A DNA stretch of 64,000 bases, taken from Pseudomonas fontis (GTDB lineage: Bacteria > Pseudomonadota > Gammaproteobacteria > Pseudomonadales > Pseudomonadaceae). This document shows positions 53,795 to 61,819 of the stretch, one piece after another. Numbering within the stretch: position 1 is the first letter of the stretch; each line of letters begins with the position of its first letter. The stretch is from NCBI RefSeq assembly GCF_028656955.1, contig NZ_JAMDGY010000022.1, forward strand, positions 1 to 64,000. The letters run 5' to 3'. The position numbers were made by a program, and so were the translations under genes. The notes under the pieces were generated by a model, which did no database searches, had not been told where the DNA came from, and was given only the letters and a program-made list of their open reading frames with translations.

Positions 53795-56700
53795 ATGCCC
53801 AGACTGCCGGTCCTCTTGTTGCAGCTCCTGCTGTTCTGGAGCGCGACGGCCGGCGCCTTTACCCTGACCGATGAAGAACAGGCCTGGCTCAGCGCTCACC
53901 CGCAGCTGCGCCTGGGCGTTGATGCCTCATGGCCTCCCTTCGAATACAGGGACCAGGAAGGCCGTTACCAGGGACTGGCCGCCGACTACATCGAATTGCT
54001 CCAGGAGCGCCTGGGCGTTGCGTTCAAGCCGATCGAACCGGTCAGCTGGACAGCCGTGCTCGAACAGGCGAAACAAGGCACGCTCGACGTACTGCCCGGC
54101 ATCATGTCTACCCCCGAACGGCAGAGCTACCTGGCATTCAGCCGCCCCTACCTGGACTTCCCGATCGTCATTCTGGCCCACGAAGGCGGGCCCCAGCCGC
54201 GCACCCTTGAGCAGTTGTATGGCCTGAAGATCGCCGTGGTGGAGAACTATGCCCCGCATGAACTGCTGCGCACCCATCACCCCGACCTGAACCTGGTCGC
54301 CATGCCCAATGTCAGCTCGGCGTTGCAGGCACTGGCCACCGATGAAGTGGATGCCGTGGTCGGCGACCTCGCCTCCAGCGTCTGGAGCCTGCGCCAACAG
54401 AAGCTAGAAGGGCTCTACGTCAGTGGCGAGACGCCCTATCGCTATCAACTGGCGATGGGCGTACCGCGTAACCAGAAAATCCTGGTGGGCATTATCGACA
54501 AGGTGCTCGCCGACATGAGCCCCGAGGAAGTCAGCAATATCCAGGAGCGCTGGGTGGGTAAGGTGCTCGACCATCGCACGCTCTGGTATGACCTGTTGAT
54601 CTATGGCTTGCCGACGGTATTGCTGCTGGTGGCCATCCTGGTGGCGGTGATTCGCGTCAACCGCCGCCTCAGCTCGGAAATCTCCCGGCGCATCGCCCTG
54701 GAGCAGGAGCTGCGCAGCAGCGAATACCACTACCGCGGCCTGGTCGAGAGCCTGTCGGCGATTGCCTGGGAAGCCGACGCCAACGATTTCACCTACAACT
54801 ATGTATCGCCGCACGCCGAGGATCTGCTGGGTTATCCACTGAGCCAGTGGTTACAGTCCGGGTTCTGGCGCAGCATCCTGCACCCCGAGGACGCACTCTG
54901 GGCCCAGGCCTACTGCGACAGCGAGACCGCAGCCGGGCGCGACCACAGCCTCGATTACCGGGTGATCCGCGCTGACGGGCGAATCCTTTGGGTACGTGAC
55001 ATCGTCAGCCTGATCGAACACGGCCACAAGCCGGTGATGCGCGGCATCATGATCGACATCAGCGAAGCCAAGAACACCGAGCAGGCCCTGCGCCTGTCCG
55101 AGGAGAAATTCGCCTCGGTATTTGAACAATGCCCAGACATCCTGGTGATTGCGCGAGTCAGCGATGGCTGCCTGCTGGAGGTCAACGAAGCCTTTGAGGA
55201 ACAGATCGGCCTGAGCTCCGCCGATGTCATAGGGCGAACCGCCACCGAGCTGAACATCTGGGGCAAGGAGGATTTCGGCCCGAGCACCCTGCAGCGTCTT
55301 CAGGCCGGCAGCATTCGCAACCTGGAAATGCTCTTCCGGCGCAGCAACGGCCAGCTGTTCACCGGCCTCACCTCGGCGGAAACCTTTGACCTGGACGGCA
55401 CCCCGGCGCTGGTTGTGGCAGTGCGCGATATCAGCCAGCTCAAGGAAACCCAGGCGCAACTGCAAATATCCGAAGAGAAGTTTGCCAAGGCTTTCCATGC
55501 CTCGCCCGACGGCCTGCTGCTGTCGCGCCAGAGCGATGGCATGCTGCTGGAGGTCAACGAGGGTTTCTGCCGGCTCAGCGGCTTCGACTCGAAGACGTCG
55601 CTGGACCACACCTCACTCGACCTGGGGATCTGGGTCGACCTCAGCGAGCGGCGCCGGCTACTGGAACTGCTCAAGCGCGATGGTTTTGTACGTGACTACA
55701 GCTGCCATATCCGCCGTGCCGATGGCCAGATCCGCCTGTGCGAACTGTCTGCCCGGCCCCTGCCGATTGGCGGTGTCGACTGCATGCTGACCATCGCCCG
55801 CGACATCACCGAGCGCCACCTGATGCAGGAGAAGCTGCAACTGGCAGCCACGGTCTTCGAAAACACCGCAGAAGGCGTGTTGATCACCGACACCGAGCAA
55901 CACATCAGCGCAGTGAACCGCGCCTTCAGCGAGATCACCGGCTACAGCGAGTTCGAGGCCCTGGGCCAGACCCCTCGCCTGCTTGCTTCCGGCCATCACG
56001 ACAGCGCCTTCTACGTCGCCATGTGGCATCAGTTGACGGCCGAGGGCCATTGGCAGGGGGAAATCCAGAACCGGCGCAAGAGTGGCGAGCTGTACCCGGC
56101 ATGGCTGACGATCAGCGCCGTACGCAACAGTGATCGCGAGATCACCCACTTTGTTGCCGTGTTCGCCGATATTGCCAGCCTCAAGCATGCACAGGCCAAG
56201 CTCGACTATCAGGCGCACCACGACCCGTTGACCGGCCTGCCGAACCGCACGCTGTTCGAAAGCCGGCTGCAATCTGCATTGAACTGCCCGCAGGAATCGG
56301 GGCGCCAGGGTGCGGTGTTGTTCCTCGACCTGGACCGTTTCAAGCACATCAATGACAGCCTGGGGCACCCGGTCGGCGACTTGCTGCTCAAGGCCATCGC
56401 CCATCGCCTGAAAGAGCAGGTGCGCGATATCGACACCGTCGCCCGCCTGGGTGGTGATGAGTTCATCATCCTCCTGCCCGGCCTGCATGAGCCCAGCGAT
56501 GCCGAGCATATTGCCAACAAGCTGCTGGCCTGTTTCGGCGCGCCGTTCCAGGCGGGCGAGCATGAGTTCTTCACCAGCGCCAGCATCGGCACCAGCCTGT
56601 ACCCGCAGGATGGTTGCGACGTCGCTTCGCTGATTCGCAATGCGGACGCGGCGATGTACCGCTCCAAGGCCAAGGGCCGCAATCGGGTCGAGTGCTATAC

Positions 56701-57538
56701 CCGCGACCTGACTGCCCAGGCCAGTGAGCGCATCGCCCTTGAGCACGAGCTGCGCCGGGCCATCGAGCGCAACGAACTGAGCCTGTGCTACCAGCCCAAG
56801 TTCAGCCTCAAGACCCAGAGCCTGGTCGGTGCCGAAGCGTTGATCCGCTGGAGCAACCCGACCTTTGGTGACGTGCCGCCCGAGCATTTCATTCCATTGG
56901 CCGAAGAGAACGGCATGATCCTGCAACTGGGCGACTGGGTGCTGGAGCAGGCTTGCCGGCAGATGCAGGTGTGGAAGCAGAGTTACCGCGCCTTCGGCCC
57001 GCTGTCGGTGAACCTGGCCGGTGCCCAGTTGCGCCAGCCAGGGCTGGTCCGGCGGATCGAGCAACTGCTCAGGGCGCATCAACTCAGGGCTGGCGACTTG
57101 CAACTGGAGATCACCGAGAACTTCATCATGAGCCAGGCTGAAGAAGGCCTGGCCATCCTGCACCAGCTCAAACGCCTGGGGGTGCAACTGGCCATCGATG
57201 ACTTCGGCACCGGGTATTCCTCGCTGAGTTACCTCAAGCGGTTGCCGCTGGACATTCTCAAGATCGACCAGTCGTTTATCCGTGGCCTGCCGGATGACCC
57301 GCATGATGCGGCGATTGCCCGGGCGATCATTGCGCTGGGGCGCAGCATGCAGTTGACGATTATTGCCGAGGGCGTGGAAACCCAGGCGCAGCAGCAGTTC
57401 CTCGCGGCGGAGGGGTGTGAGCAGATCCAGGGCTACATCGTCAGCCTGCCGTTGCCGGCCCAGGAATTCGCTGCGACGTTTTTGCGCTTAGCACTTTCGG
57501 ATCTTTCGGATAGCACAGCCTGGAAACCCTCGTTATAA
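53795..57538 (+). CDS. SBP-PAS-GGDEF-EAL cyclic-di-GMP signalling protein
   Basis: 1247 residues. Signal peptide (LPVLLLQLLLFWSATAGA), a periplasmic type 3 solute-binding domain (about 25-255), one membrane helix (near 267-290), about four PAS/PAC domains (300-810), GGDEF (RLGGDEFIILLPG, residue about 886) and EAL (GAEALIRW near 1013; DDFGTGYSSL). Both catalytic signatures are intact, so it may make and degrade c-di-GMP in response to a periplasmic ligand. Start ATG 53795 begins the signal peptide; the frame is open to 53726. Its stop overlaps the -10 of the following tRNA gene. Confidence 0.9.
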   Translation: MPRLPVLLLQLLLFWSATAGAFTLTDEEQAWLSAHPQLRLGVDASWPPFEYRDQEGRYQGLAADYIELLQERLGVAFKPIEPVSWTAVLEQAKQGTLDVLPGIMSTPERQSYLAFSRPYLDFPIVILAHEGGPQPRTLEQLYGLKIAVVENYAPHELLRTHHPDLNLVAMPNVSSALQALATDEVDAVVGDLASSVWSLRQQKLEGLYVSGETPYRYQLAMGVPRNQKILVGIIDKVLADMSPEEVSNIQERWVGKVLDHRTLWYDLLIYGLPTVLLLVAILVAVIRVNRRLSSEISRRIALEQELRSSEYHYRGLVESLSAIAWEADANDFTYNYVSPHAEDLLGYPLSQWLQSGFWRSILHPEDALWAQAYCDSETAAGRDHSLDYRVIRADGRILWVRDIVSLIEHGHKPVMRGIMIDISEAKNTEQALRLSEEKFASVFEQCPDILVIARVSDGCLLEVNEAFEEQIGLSSADVIGRTATELNIWGKEDFGPSTLQRLQAGSIRNLEMLFRRSNGQLFTGLTSAETFDLDGTPALVVAVRDISQLKETQAQLQISEEKFAKAFHASPDGLLLSRQSDGMLLEVNEGFCRLSGFDSKTSLDHTSLDLGIWVDLSERRRLLELLKRDGFVRDYSCHIRRADGQIRLCELSARPLPIGGVDCMLTIARDITERHLMQEKLQLAATVFENTAEGVLITDTEQHISAVNRAFSEITGYSEFEALGQTPRLLASGHHDSAFYVAMWHQLTAEGHWQGEIQNRRKSGELYPAWLTISAVRNSDREITHFVAVFADIASLKHAQAKLDYQAHHDPLTGLPNRTLFESRLQSALNCPQESGRQGAVLFLDLDRFKHINDSLGHPVGDLLLKAIAHRLKEQVRDIDTVARLGGDEFIILLPGLHEPSDAEHIANKLLACFGAPFQAGEHEFFTSASIGTSLYPQDGCDVASLIRNADAAMYRSKAKGRNRVECYTRDLTAQASERIALEHELRRAIERNELSLCYQPKFSLKTQSLVGAEALIRWSNPTFGDVPPEHFIPLAEENGMILQLGDWVLEQACRQMQVWKQSYRAFGPLSVNLAGAQLRQPGLVRRIEQLLRAHQLRAGDLQLEITENFIMSQAEEGLAILHQLKRLGVQLAIDDFGTGYSSLSYLKRLPLDILKIDQSFIRGLPDDPHDAAIARAIIALGRSMQLTIIAEGVETQAQQQFLAAEGCEQIQGYIVSLPLPAQEFAATFLRLALSDLSDSTAWKPSL

Positions 57539-57539
57539 T
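57534..57539 (+). promoter_or_regulatory. Probable -10 of the tRNA-Ile promoter
   Basis: Perfect TATAAT 12 nt before the tRNA 5' end. It includes the TAA stop codon (57536-57538) of the preceding gene. The -35 region is poor. Confidence 0.55.
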
Positions 57540-57551
57540 CCGCCTCCACTG

Positions 57552-57628
57552 GGGCCTATAGCTCAGTTGGTTAGAGCAGAGGACTCATAATCCTTTGGTC
57601 CACGGTTCGAGTCCGTGTGGGCCCACCA
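57552..57628 (+). tRNA. tRNA-Ile (CAU anticodon, tRNA-Ile2)
   Basis: Complete cloverleaf of 77 nt with encoded CCA. Acceptor GGGCCTA/TGGGCCC, D arm GCTC...GAGC, anticodon loop CTCATAA, T arm CACGG-TTCGAGT-CCGTG. The CAU anticodon would read Met codons, but the overall sequence resembles E. coli ileX (GACTCATAATC...TTGGTC), so it is the AUA-decoding isoleucine tRNA whose C34 is changed to lysidine by TilS. An elongator tRNA-Met is the alternative. Confidence 0.88.
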
Positions 57629-57636
57629 GTTTTCTC

Positions 57637-57664
57637 AAAAGCCGCGCGAATGCGCGGCTTTTTT
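57637..57664 (+). terminator. Terminator of tRNA-Ile
   Basis: AAAAGCCGCGC, GAAT loop, GCGCGGCTTTT and a six-T run, 8 nt after the tRNA. Confidence 0.9.
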
Positions 57665-57714
57665 GTGCCTGGAATTTGAGACCTGCCTTCCTCTTACCAC
57701 ACTGCAACTGGACG

Positions 57715-57779
57715 GTGAGCCGAATACCCCGCACAATCGGCTCACTTAATGAGCCGAATAAGCCTTTTATTCGGCTCAC
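57715..57779. repeat. Two inverted GTGAGCCGAATA-type palindromes upstream of fic
   Basis: Four half-sites of TGAGCCGA(A/T)T(A): 57715-57726 (forward), 57735-57745 (reverse), 57750-57760 (forward) and 57768-57779 (reverse), making two inverted repeats. They end 16 nt before the fic ATG. The same motif forms a perfect 16-bp palindrome at 60656-60694. Likely operators or a small palindromic repeat family. Confidence 0.7.
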
Positions 57780-57795
57780 AGCATGAGCACCAGTT

Positions 57796-58935
57796 ATGCG
57801 CGATTTTCTGTGGATCTGGCAGCACCCGAACTGGCCGCACTTCACCTGGCAAGCTGAACGCCTTGCGCCGCTCCTGCGTGCCTGCACACAACTGCAAGGC
57901 CGCCTACAAGGCATCGCCAGTGCAGTCGACCGCGATGCCGAGACGCGCAACAGCCTGGACACCCTGCTACAGAACATCGTCACCTCCTCCGCCATCGAGG
58001 GGGAGCAGCTCAACGTCAGTTCGGTCCGCTCATCACTGGCCCGCCGCCTGGGGCTCGTCGAGAACGCCCGAACGACGGCACGCAGCGAAGCATTGGCCGA
58101 GTTGCTGTTCGATGCCACAGCCGGTTTCAACCGACCATTGACGCAACAACGGCTGTTTACCTGGCACCACTGGCTATTCCCCAATGACCCCGCAGCGCTG
58201 TCTCGGCCAATCAATATCGGAACATTGCGTGGGGACGAGCCCATGCAGGTGGTCTCAGGACGCCTGGACCGGCCCACAGTGCATTTCGAGGCGCCACCAC
58301 GGGAAGGGCTGACAGAGCGATTGCAGGCGTTTCTCGACTGGTTCAACAGCAGCCAGACTGACGCCACGCTTGATCCACTCATTCGCGCCGGGATCGCGCA
58401 TTTCTGGTTCGTGACGCTGCACCCCTTCGATGACGGAAATGGCCGACTTACCCGCGCCCTTACCGATCTCGCGCTCGCCCAAGGCGAACACCAGGCCATT
58501 CGTTTCTACGCAATGTCGGCGAGCATCCTTGATGATCGCAACGGCTACTACCACGTGCTCGAAAGTAGCCAGAGAAGCTCTCCAGATATCACCCTCTGGC
58601 TGGAGTGGTTCCTGTCGACATTGCTCAAGAGCCTGGAGCAGGCACTAAAACGAATTGACCGGGTTCTGGGCAAGGCTCGTTACTGGCAGTCTCATCGCAG
58701 CGACAGCCTCTCTCCAGAGCAGATCAAAGTACTCAATCGCCTGCTTGATGGTGGTGAGCGCGGCTTTGAGAACGGCATCAGCGCAGCCCAGTATCAAGCC
58801 GTCGCGCAGGTTTCCAAGGCCACAGCAACCCGCCACCTGAGCGATCTTCTTGAAAAGGGCTGTATTGTTCGCCTCCCTGGCGGGGGGCGAAGCACCCGCT
58901 ATCAGGTGAATGTGCTCGAAGGGCTTAACCAGTAA
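57796..58935 (+). CDS. Fic family protein with DUF4172 N-terminus and C-terminal winged helix
   Basis: 379 residues. DUF4172-like N-terminus (FLWIWQHPNWPHFTW), the inhibitory helix motif SSAIEGE (residues 64-70, the class II arrangement where it precedes Fic), the Fic active-site loop HPFDDGNGR (209-217, intact), and a C-terminal winged-helix-like region (ISAAQYQAVAQVSKATATRHLSDLLEKG). Fic proteins transfer AMP or other nucleotides to target proteins; the DNA-binding-like C-terminus suggests autoregulation. Upstream palindromes may be its operator. The 3' end overlaps the convergent AraC-type gene by 11 bp. Confidence 0.9.
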   Translation: MRDFLWIWQHPNWPHFTWQAERLAPLLRACTQLQGRLQGIASAVDRDAETRNSLDTLLQNIVTSSAIEGEQLNVSSVRSSLARRLGLVENARTTARSEALAELLFDATAGFNRPLTQQRLFTWHHWLFPNDPAALSRPINIGTLRGDEPMQVVSGRLDRPTVHFEAPPREGLTERLQAFLDWFNSSQTDATLDPLIRAGIAHFWFVTLHPFDDGNGRLTRALTDLALAQGEHQAIRFYAMSASILDDRNGYYHVLESSQRSSPDITLWLEWFLSTLLKSLEQALKRIDRVLGKARYWQSHRSDSLSPEQIKVLNRLLDGGERGFENGISAAQYQAVAQVSKATATRHLSDLLEKGCIVRLPGGGRSTRYQVNVLEGLNQ

Positions 58936-59734
58936 CAACCCCTCCACGCCCCAACCCCGCCGCATACACCCCCGGCGTCTTCCCATAATGACGCTGGAAC
59001 AATGCAATAAACGCCGACACCGAGTCATACCCCAGCTCATTGGCCAGCACCGTCACGCTCATCCCCTCGGCCAGCAGCGGCAACGCCGCCAGCAACCGCA
59101 AGCGCTGGCGCCAGGCCTGGAACGACAACTGCGTCTGCGCCTGGAACAGGCGCACCAGCGTGCGCCGCGACGCCCCGACCTGCTGGGCCCAGGCTTCGAT
59201 GCTGCGGTTATCCCCAGGCTCGGCCTGCAAGGCATCGGTGATCCGCCGCAAGCGCGGGTCACTCGGCAATGGCAGGCTGAACGGCGCCTCCGGCAATTCG
59301 CGAAGCTCATCGACCAGCACCCGCAGCAAGCGCGCCTGCGGCCCGTCCGCCGGATACTCCAGCGGGAAGCCGCTGGCCTTGTCGATCAGTTCGCGGACCA
59401 GCGGGGTAACCTGCACCACCGCACCGTCACGGCGATAGCCATCGAGCACCGAGTCATCCAGGTACAACCCACGAAACGCCAAGGTCTGCGCGCTATAGGC
59501 GGTGTGCCGTACCCCCGGTGGAATCCACAGCGCACATTGCGGCGGCAGCAGGTAGCTGTGACGCTCCGTCAGCACCTGCATGATCCCGGCACTGGCATAG
59601 GTGAACTGAACCCAGGCATGGCTGTGCATCTCGACGTGGTACCCAGCCGGAATGCTGAACATGCGCCCTTGCACCGGTTGCGACAGCAACGTCGGCACCG
59701 GCGGCACCGGCTGTTCTTGTCCCATATACGGCAT
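58925..59734 (-). CDS. AraC-family transcriptional regulator
   Basis: 269 residues. N-terminal cupin-like sensor domain (PAGYHVEMHSHAWVQFTYASAG, ALWIPPGVRHTAY) and a C-terminal double HTH (IEAWAQQVGASRRTLVRLFQ, VTVLANELGYDSVSAFIALFQRHYGKTPG). Start ATG 59734 has AAGGGGACGGG upstream; the frame is open to 59803. Divergent from the panB paralogue with 86 bp between starts, so it probably controls that gene. Confidence 0.9.
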   Translation of the reverse strand: MPYMGQEQPVPPVPTLLSQPVQGRMFSIPAGYHVEMHSHAWVQFTYASAGIMQVLTERHSYLLPPQCALWIPPGVRHTAYSAQTLAFRGLYLDDSVLDGYRRDGAVVQVTPLVRELIDKASGFPLEYPADGPQARLLRVLVDELRELPEAPFSLPLPSDPRLRRITDALQAEPGDNRSIEAWAQQVGASRRTLVRLFQAQTQLSFQAWRQRLRLLAALPLLAEGMSVTVLANELGYDSVSAFIALFQRHYGKTPGVYAAGLGRGGVVTG

Positions 59735-59820
59735 TACCCGTCCCCTTCGCTCAAGTGAGCCAACAAACCCCGATGGTAGCCTGCGCCGCGTCCCTTTGAA
59801 CAACTGACCGGAGTACTGCC

Positions 59821-60642
59821 ATGAGCACCCACGTGCGTGAAACCCGCCTGACCATCCCGGCCATCCAGCAGCGCAAAGGTGCCGGTAGCCTGGTCGCCCT
59901 CACCGCCTACAGCCTGCCGATGGCACGTTGGGTCGATGCCCAGGCCGACGTGATTATCGTCGGCGACTCCGTGGGCATGGTGCTGTATGGCATGCCAAGC
60001 ACGCTGGGGGTAACCCTCGACATGATGATCGCCCACGGCCAGGCGGTGATGCGCGGATCGCAGCGGGCCTGCGTGGTGGTCGACTTGCCATTTGGCAGCT
60101 ATCAGGCGTCGCCTGAGCAGGCGTTCCACAGCGCCGCGCGGCTGATACGCGAGACCGGTGCCCAGGGCGTCAAGCTCGAGGGCGGCGAGGAAATGGCCGA
60201 GACCGTGGCGTTTCTGGTTCAACGCGGCATTGCGGTGATGGCGCATATCGGCCTGATGCCGCAGCAAGTGCATACCCAGGGCGGTTTCAAGGCCCAGGGC
60301 CGGGATGAAGACAGCGCGGCAAAAGTGCGCCGCGATGCCTTGGCGATGCAGGCTGCCGGGGCGTTCTCGGTTGTTGTCGAAGGCACTGCCGAGCCCTTGG
60401 CCAGGGAGTTGAGCGAGACCCTGAGAATTCCTACCATCGGCATCGGCGCATCGCCCGCGTGTGATGGCCAGGTCCTGGTGACCGAGGACCTGCTGGGGTT
60501 GTTCGGCGAATATCAGCCGCGCTTCGTCAAACGCTATGCCGACCTGCAGCCGCTGATTCAGCAAGCATTGGAGTGTTATGCAGGTGAAGTGCGCGCCGGA
60601 ACGTTCCCGCAATTGCAGCACTGTTTCGGCGTCGTTCGCTAA
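59821..60642 (+). CDS. panB: Ketopantoate hydroxymethyltransferase (PanB paralogue)
   Basis: 273 residues of the PanB family, which hydroxymethylates alpha-ketoisovalerate for pantothenate synthesis. Metal ligands and catalytic residues are recognisable: [33 protein letters not shown] and the catalytic Glu in VVVEGTAE. It is not next to panC, which is where the housekeeping panB is usually found, and has its own AraC-type regulator. It may be a second copy with a different ketoacid substrate or expression pattern. Confidence 0.85.
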   Translation: MSTHVRETRLTIPAIQQRKGAGSLVALTAYSLPMARWVDAQADVIIVGDSVGMVLYGMPSTLGVTLDMMIAHGQAVMRGSQRACVVVDLPFGSYQASPEQAFHSAARLIRETGAQGVKLEGGEEMAETVAFLVQRGIAVMAHIGLMPQQVHTQGGFKAQGRDEDSAAKVRRDALAMQAAGAFSVVVEGTAEPLARELSETLRIPTIGIGASPACDGQVLVTEDLLGLFGEYQPRFVKRYADLQPLIQQALECYAGEVRAGTFPQLQHCFGVVR

Positions 60643-60655
60643 GTGCCGCTCGGTG

Positions 60656-60694
60656 GACAGTGAGCCGATTAGCTGCGTTAATCGGCTCACTGTC
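60656..60694. repeat. Perfect 16-bp palindrome between panB and the Lrp-type gene
   Basis: GACAGTGAGCCGATTA, 7-nt centre, exact complement. Shares TGAGCCGA(T/A)TA with the palindromes before fic. Ends 15 nt before the regulator ATG, a position suited to an operator. A T run is lacking, so it is not a standard terminator for panB. Confidence 0.75.
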
Positions 60695-60709
60695 ACGCCA
60701 GAGCCTCCC

Positions 60710-61171
60710 ATGTCCGATACACGCCCGCCTGCCCTCGACGAAATCGATCGCCAACTGATTGCCGCCCTGCAAATCAACGCCCGCGAAAGCGTGGCCACGC
60801 TGGCCCGGCAGCTGGGGATCGCCCGCACCACGGTAACCTCGCGACTCGCCCGCCTGGAGAAAACCAAGGTCATCAGCGGGTACGGCGTGCGCCTGGGTCA
60901 GCGGGTGATCGATGGCGGGTTGCAGGCCTACGTCGGCATCACCGTGCAACCTCGCTCAGGCAAGGATGTGGTACGCCGGCTGAGTGCCATGGGCCAGATC
61001 CAGCAGTTGTGCGCGGTGAGCGGTGAGTTCGACTATGTCGCCTGGCTGCGCAGCGACTCGCCGGAGCAACTGGATCAGTTGCTCGACCAGATCGGCAGCG
61101 TCGACGGGGTAGAGAAGACCACGACGTCGATCATCCTCAGCAGCAAAGTTGATCGCGGGCAGCCGATGTAG
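60710..61171 (+). CDS. Lrp/AsnC-family transcriptional regulator
   Basis: 153 residues. N-terminal HTH (LDEIDRQLIAALQINARESVATLARQLGIARTTVTSRLARLE) and a C-terminal RAM/ligand domain. ATG 60710 (MSDTRPP) gives the usual length; the frame open to 60578 overlaps panB. Located 0.65 kb upstream of davB on the same strand, so it is a candidate regulator of lysine catabolism, though a 104-residue HTH gene intervenes. Confidence 0.9.
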   Translation: MSDTRPPALDEIDRQLIAALQINARESVATLARQLGIARTTVTSRLARLEKTKVISGYGVRLGQRVIDGGLQAYVGITVQPRSGKDVVRRLSAMGQIQQLCAVSGEFDYVAWLRSDSPEQLDQLLDQIGSVDGVEKTTTSIILSSKVDRGQPM

Positions 61172-61195
61172 CGGTTACATTTTGACCGCTTAAAG

Positions 61196-61212
61196 ATACG
61201 CAGATAACGTAT
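61196..61212. promoter_or_regulatory. Possible operator of the HTH gene
   Basis: ATACG, 7 nt, CGTAT inverted repeat within an A/T-rich promoter-like stretch 52 nt before the ATG. Antitoxin-like HTH proteins commonly repress their own promoter. Confidence 0.3.
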
Positions 61213-61263
61213 ATTAAAACCCGAAATCAGACTATCGTTGCTCCCAGGAAACGAGGGTAAGCA

Positions 61264-61578
61264 ATGAAACGTGACATCTTTCCCGAACTGAGCGAAGGCT
61301 TCGAAGCACTGGCCGATGAACGCCAGGGCAAGCTCACCTTGCGCACGCATAAAGTGCAGCTCGCCGCACTGCAAGACATCGATGCTGCGGAACTGGTGGA
61401 TATCCGCGAGCAACTGAACATGTCGCGGCCGGTGTTCGCGATGTACCTGCGCACCAATACTCGCACCCTGGAAAACTGGGAGCAGGGCCGGGCCAAGCCG
61501 AATGCCCAGGCCGTGGCCTTGATTCGCCTGGTGCAGAAGTACCCGCAGACGGTGGAACACCTGGCGGCACTGGGCTGA
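61264..61578 (+). CDS. Antitoxin-like HTH protein (HigA/NadS type), no toxin partner seen
   Basis: 104 residues. A C-terminal Cro/C1-type HTH: LVDIREQLNMSRPVFAMYLRTNTRTLENWEQGRAKPN, followed by AVALIRLVQKYP. This matches antitoxins encoded after RelE/HigB toxins. Only 92 bp separate it from the Lrp-type gene and no toxin frame is present on either side, so it is an orphan or a stand-alone regulator. AACGAGGGTAAGC precedes the ATG. Confidence 0.82.
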   Translation: MKRDIFPELSEGFEALADERQGKLTLRTHKVQLAALQDIDAAELVDIREQLNMSRPVFAMYLRTNTRTLENWEQGRAKPNAQAVALIRLVQKYPQTVEHLAALG

Positions 61579-61605
61579 TCAAGCTGCACCGTAGCCCCTG
61601 ACATT

Positions 61606-61628
61606 CGCCGGCAGCGCCGGCTCCTACA
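61606..61628. repeat. Single REP-like palindrome
   Basis: CGCCGGCAGCGCCGGCTCCTACA, a diverged REP unit (CCTACA rather than CCCACA), 27 nt after the HTH gene. Confidence 0.7.
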
Positions 61629-61643
61629 CTAAGACCGGTGTAC

Positions 61644-61780
61644 GTTGTGACGAGGCCGATGCAGTTAAAAAGCATCACAACTTCGTCACAATGACCAAAA
61701 TCATCACAAATCGACAACACTCTGCATCTTAATAACGAACACCCCTCCCCCTAAAATGACCGCCAGGCATTTCCTATACT
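61644..61780 (+). promoter_or_regulatory. davB promoter region with repeated TCACAA half-sites
   Basis: TCACAA occurs at 61675, 61686 and 61704, with an inverted GTTGTGA at 61644-61650. Downstream, CCTATACTCAA holds a -10-like TATACT (61775-61780) 40 nt before davB, resembling a sigma-S-type extended -10. The half-sites could bind the nearby Lrp-type or HTH regulator. Inference only. Confidence 0.4.
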
Positions 61781-61819
61781 CAAGCGGCGCACCCTGCGTA
61801 GCCCCCGGCAAGGTCAATC

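Noticed and set aside
55658..57304. 548-codon minus-strand frame opposite the GGDEF-EAL gene
   Set aside because: No motif, and the plus strand has intact catalytic signatures throughout.
57629..61819. Integrated island with integrase at tRNA-Ile
   Set aside because: The block looks accessory, but there is no integrase, no transposase and no direct repeat of the tRNA 3' end before 64000.
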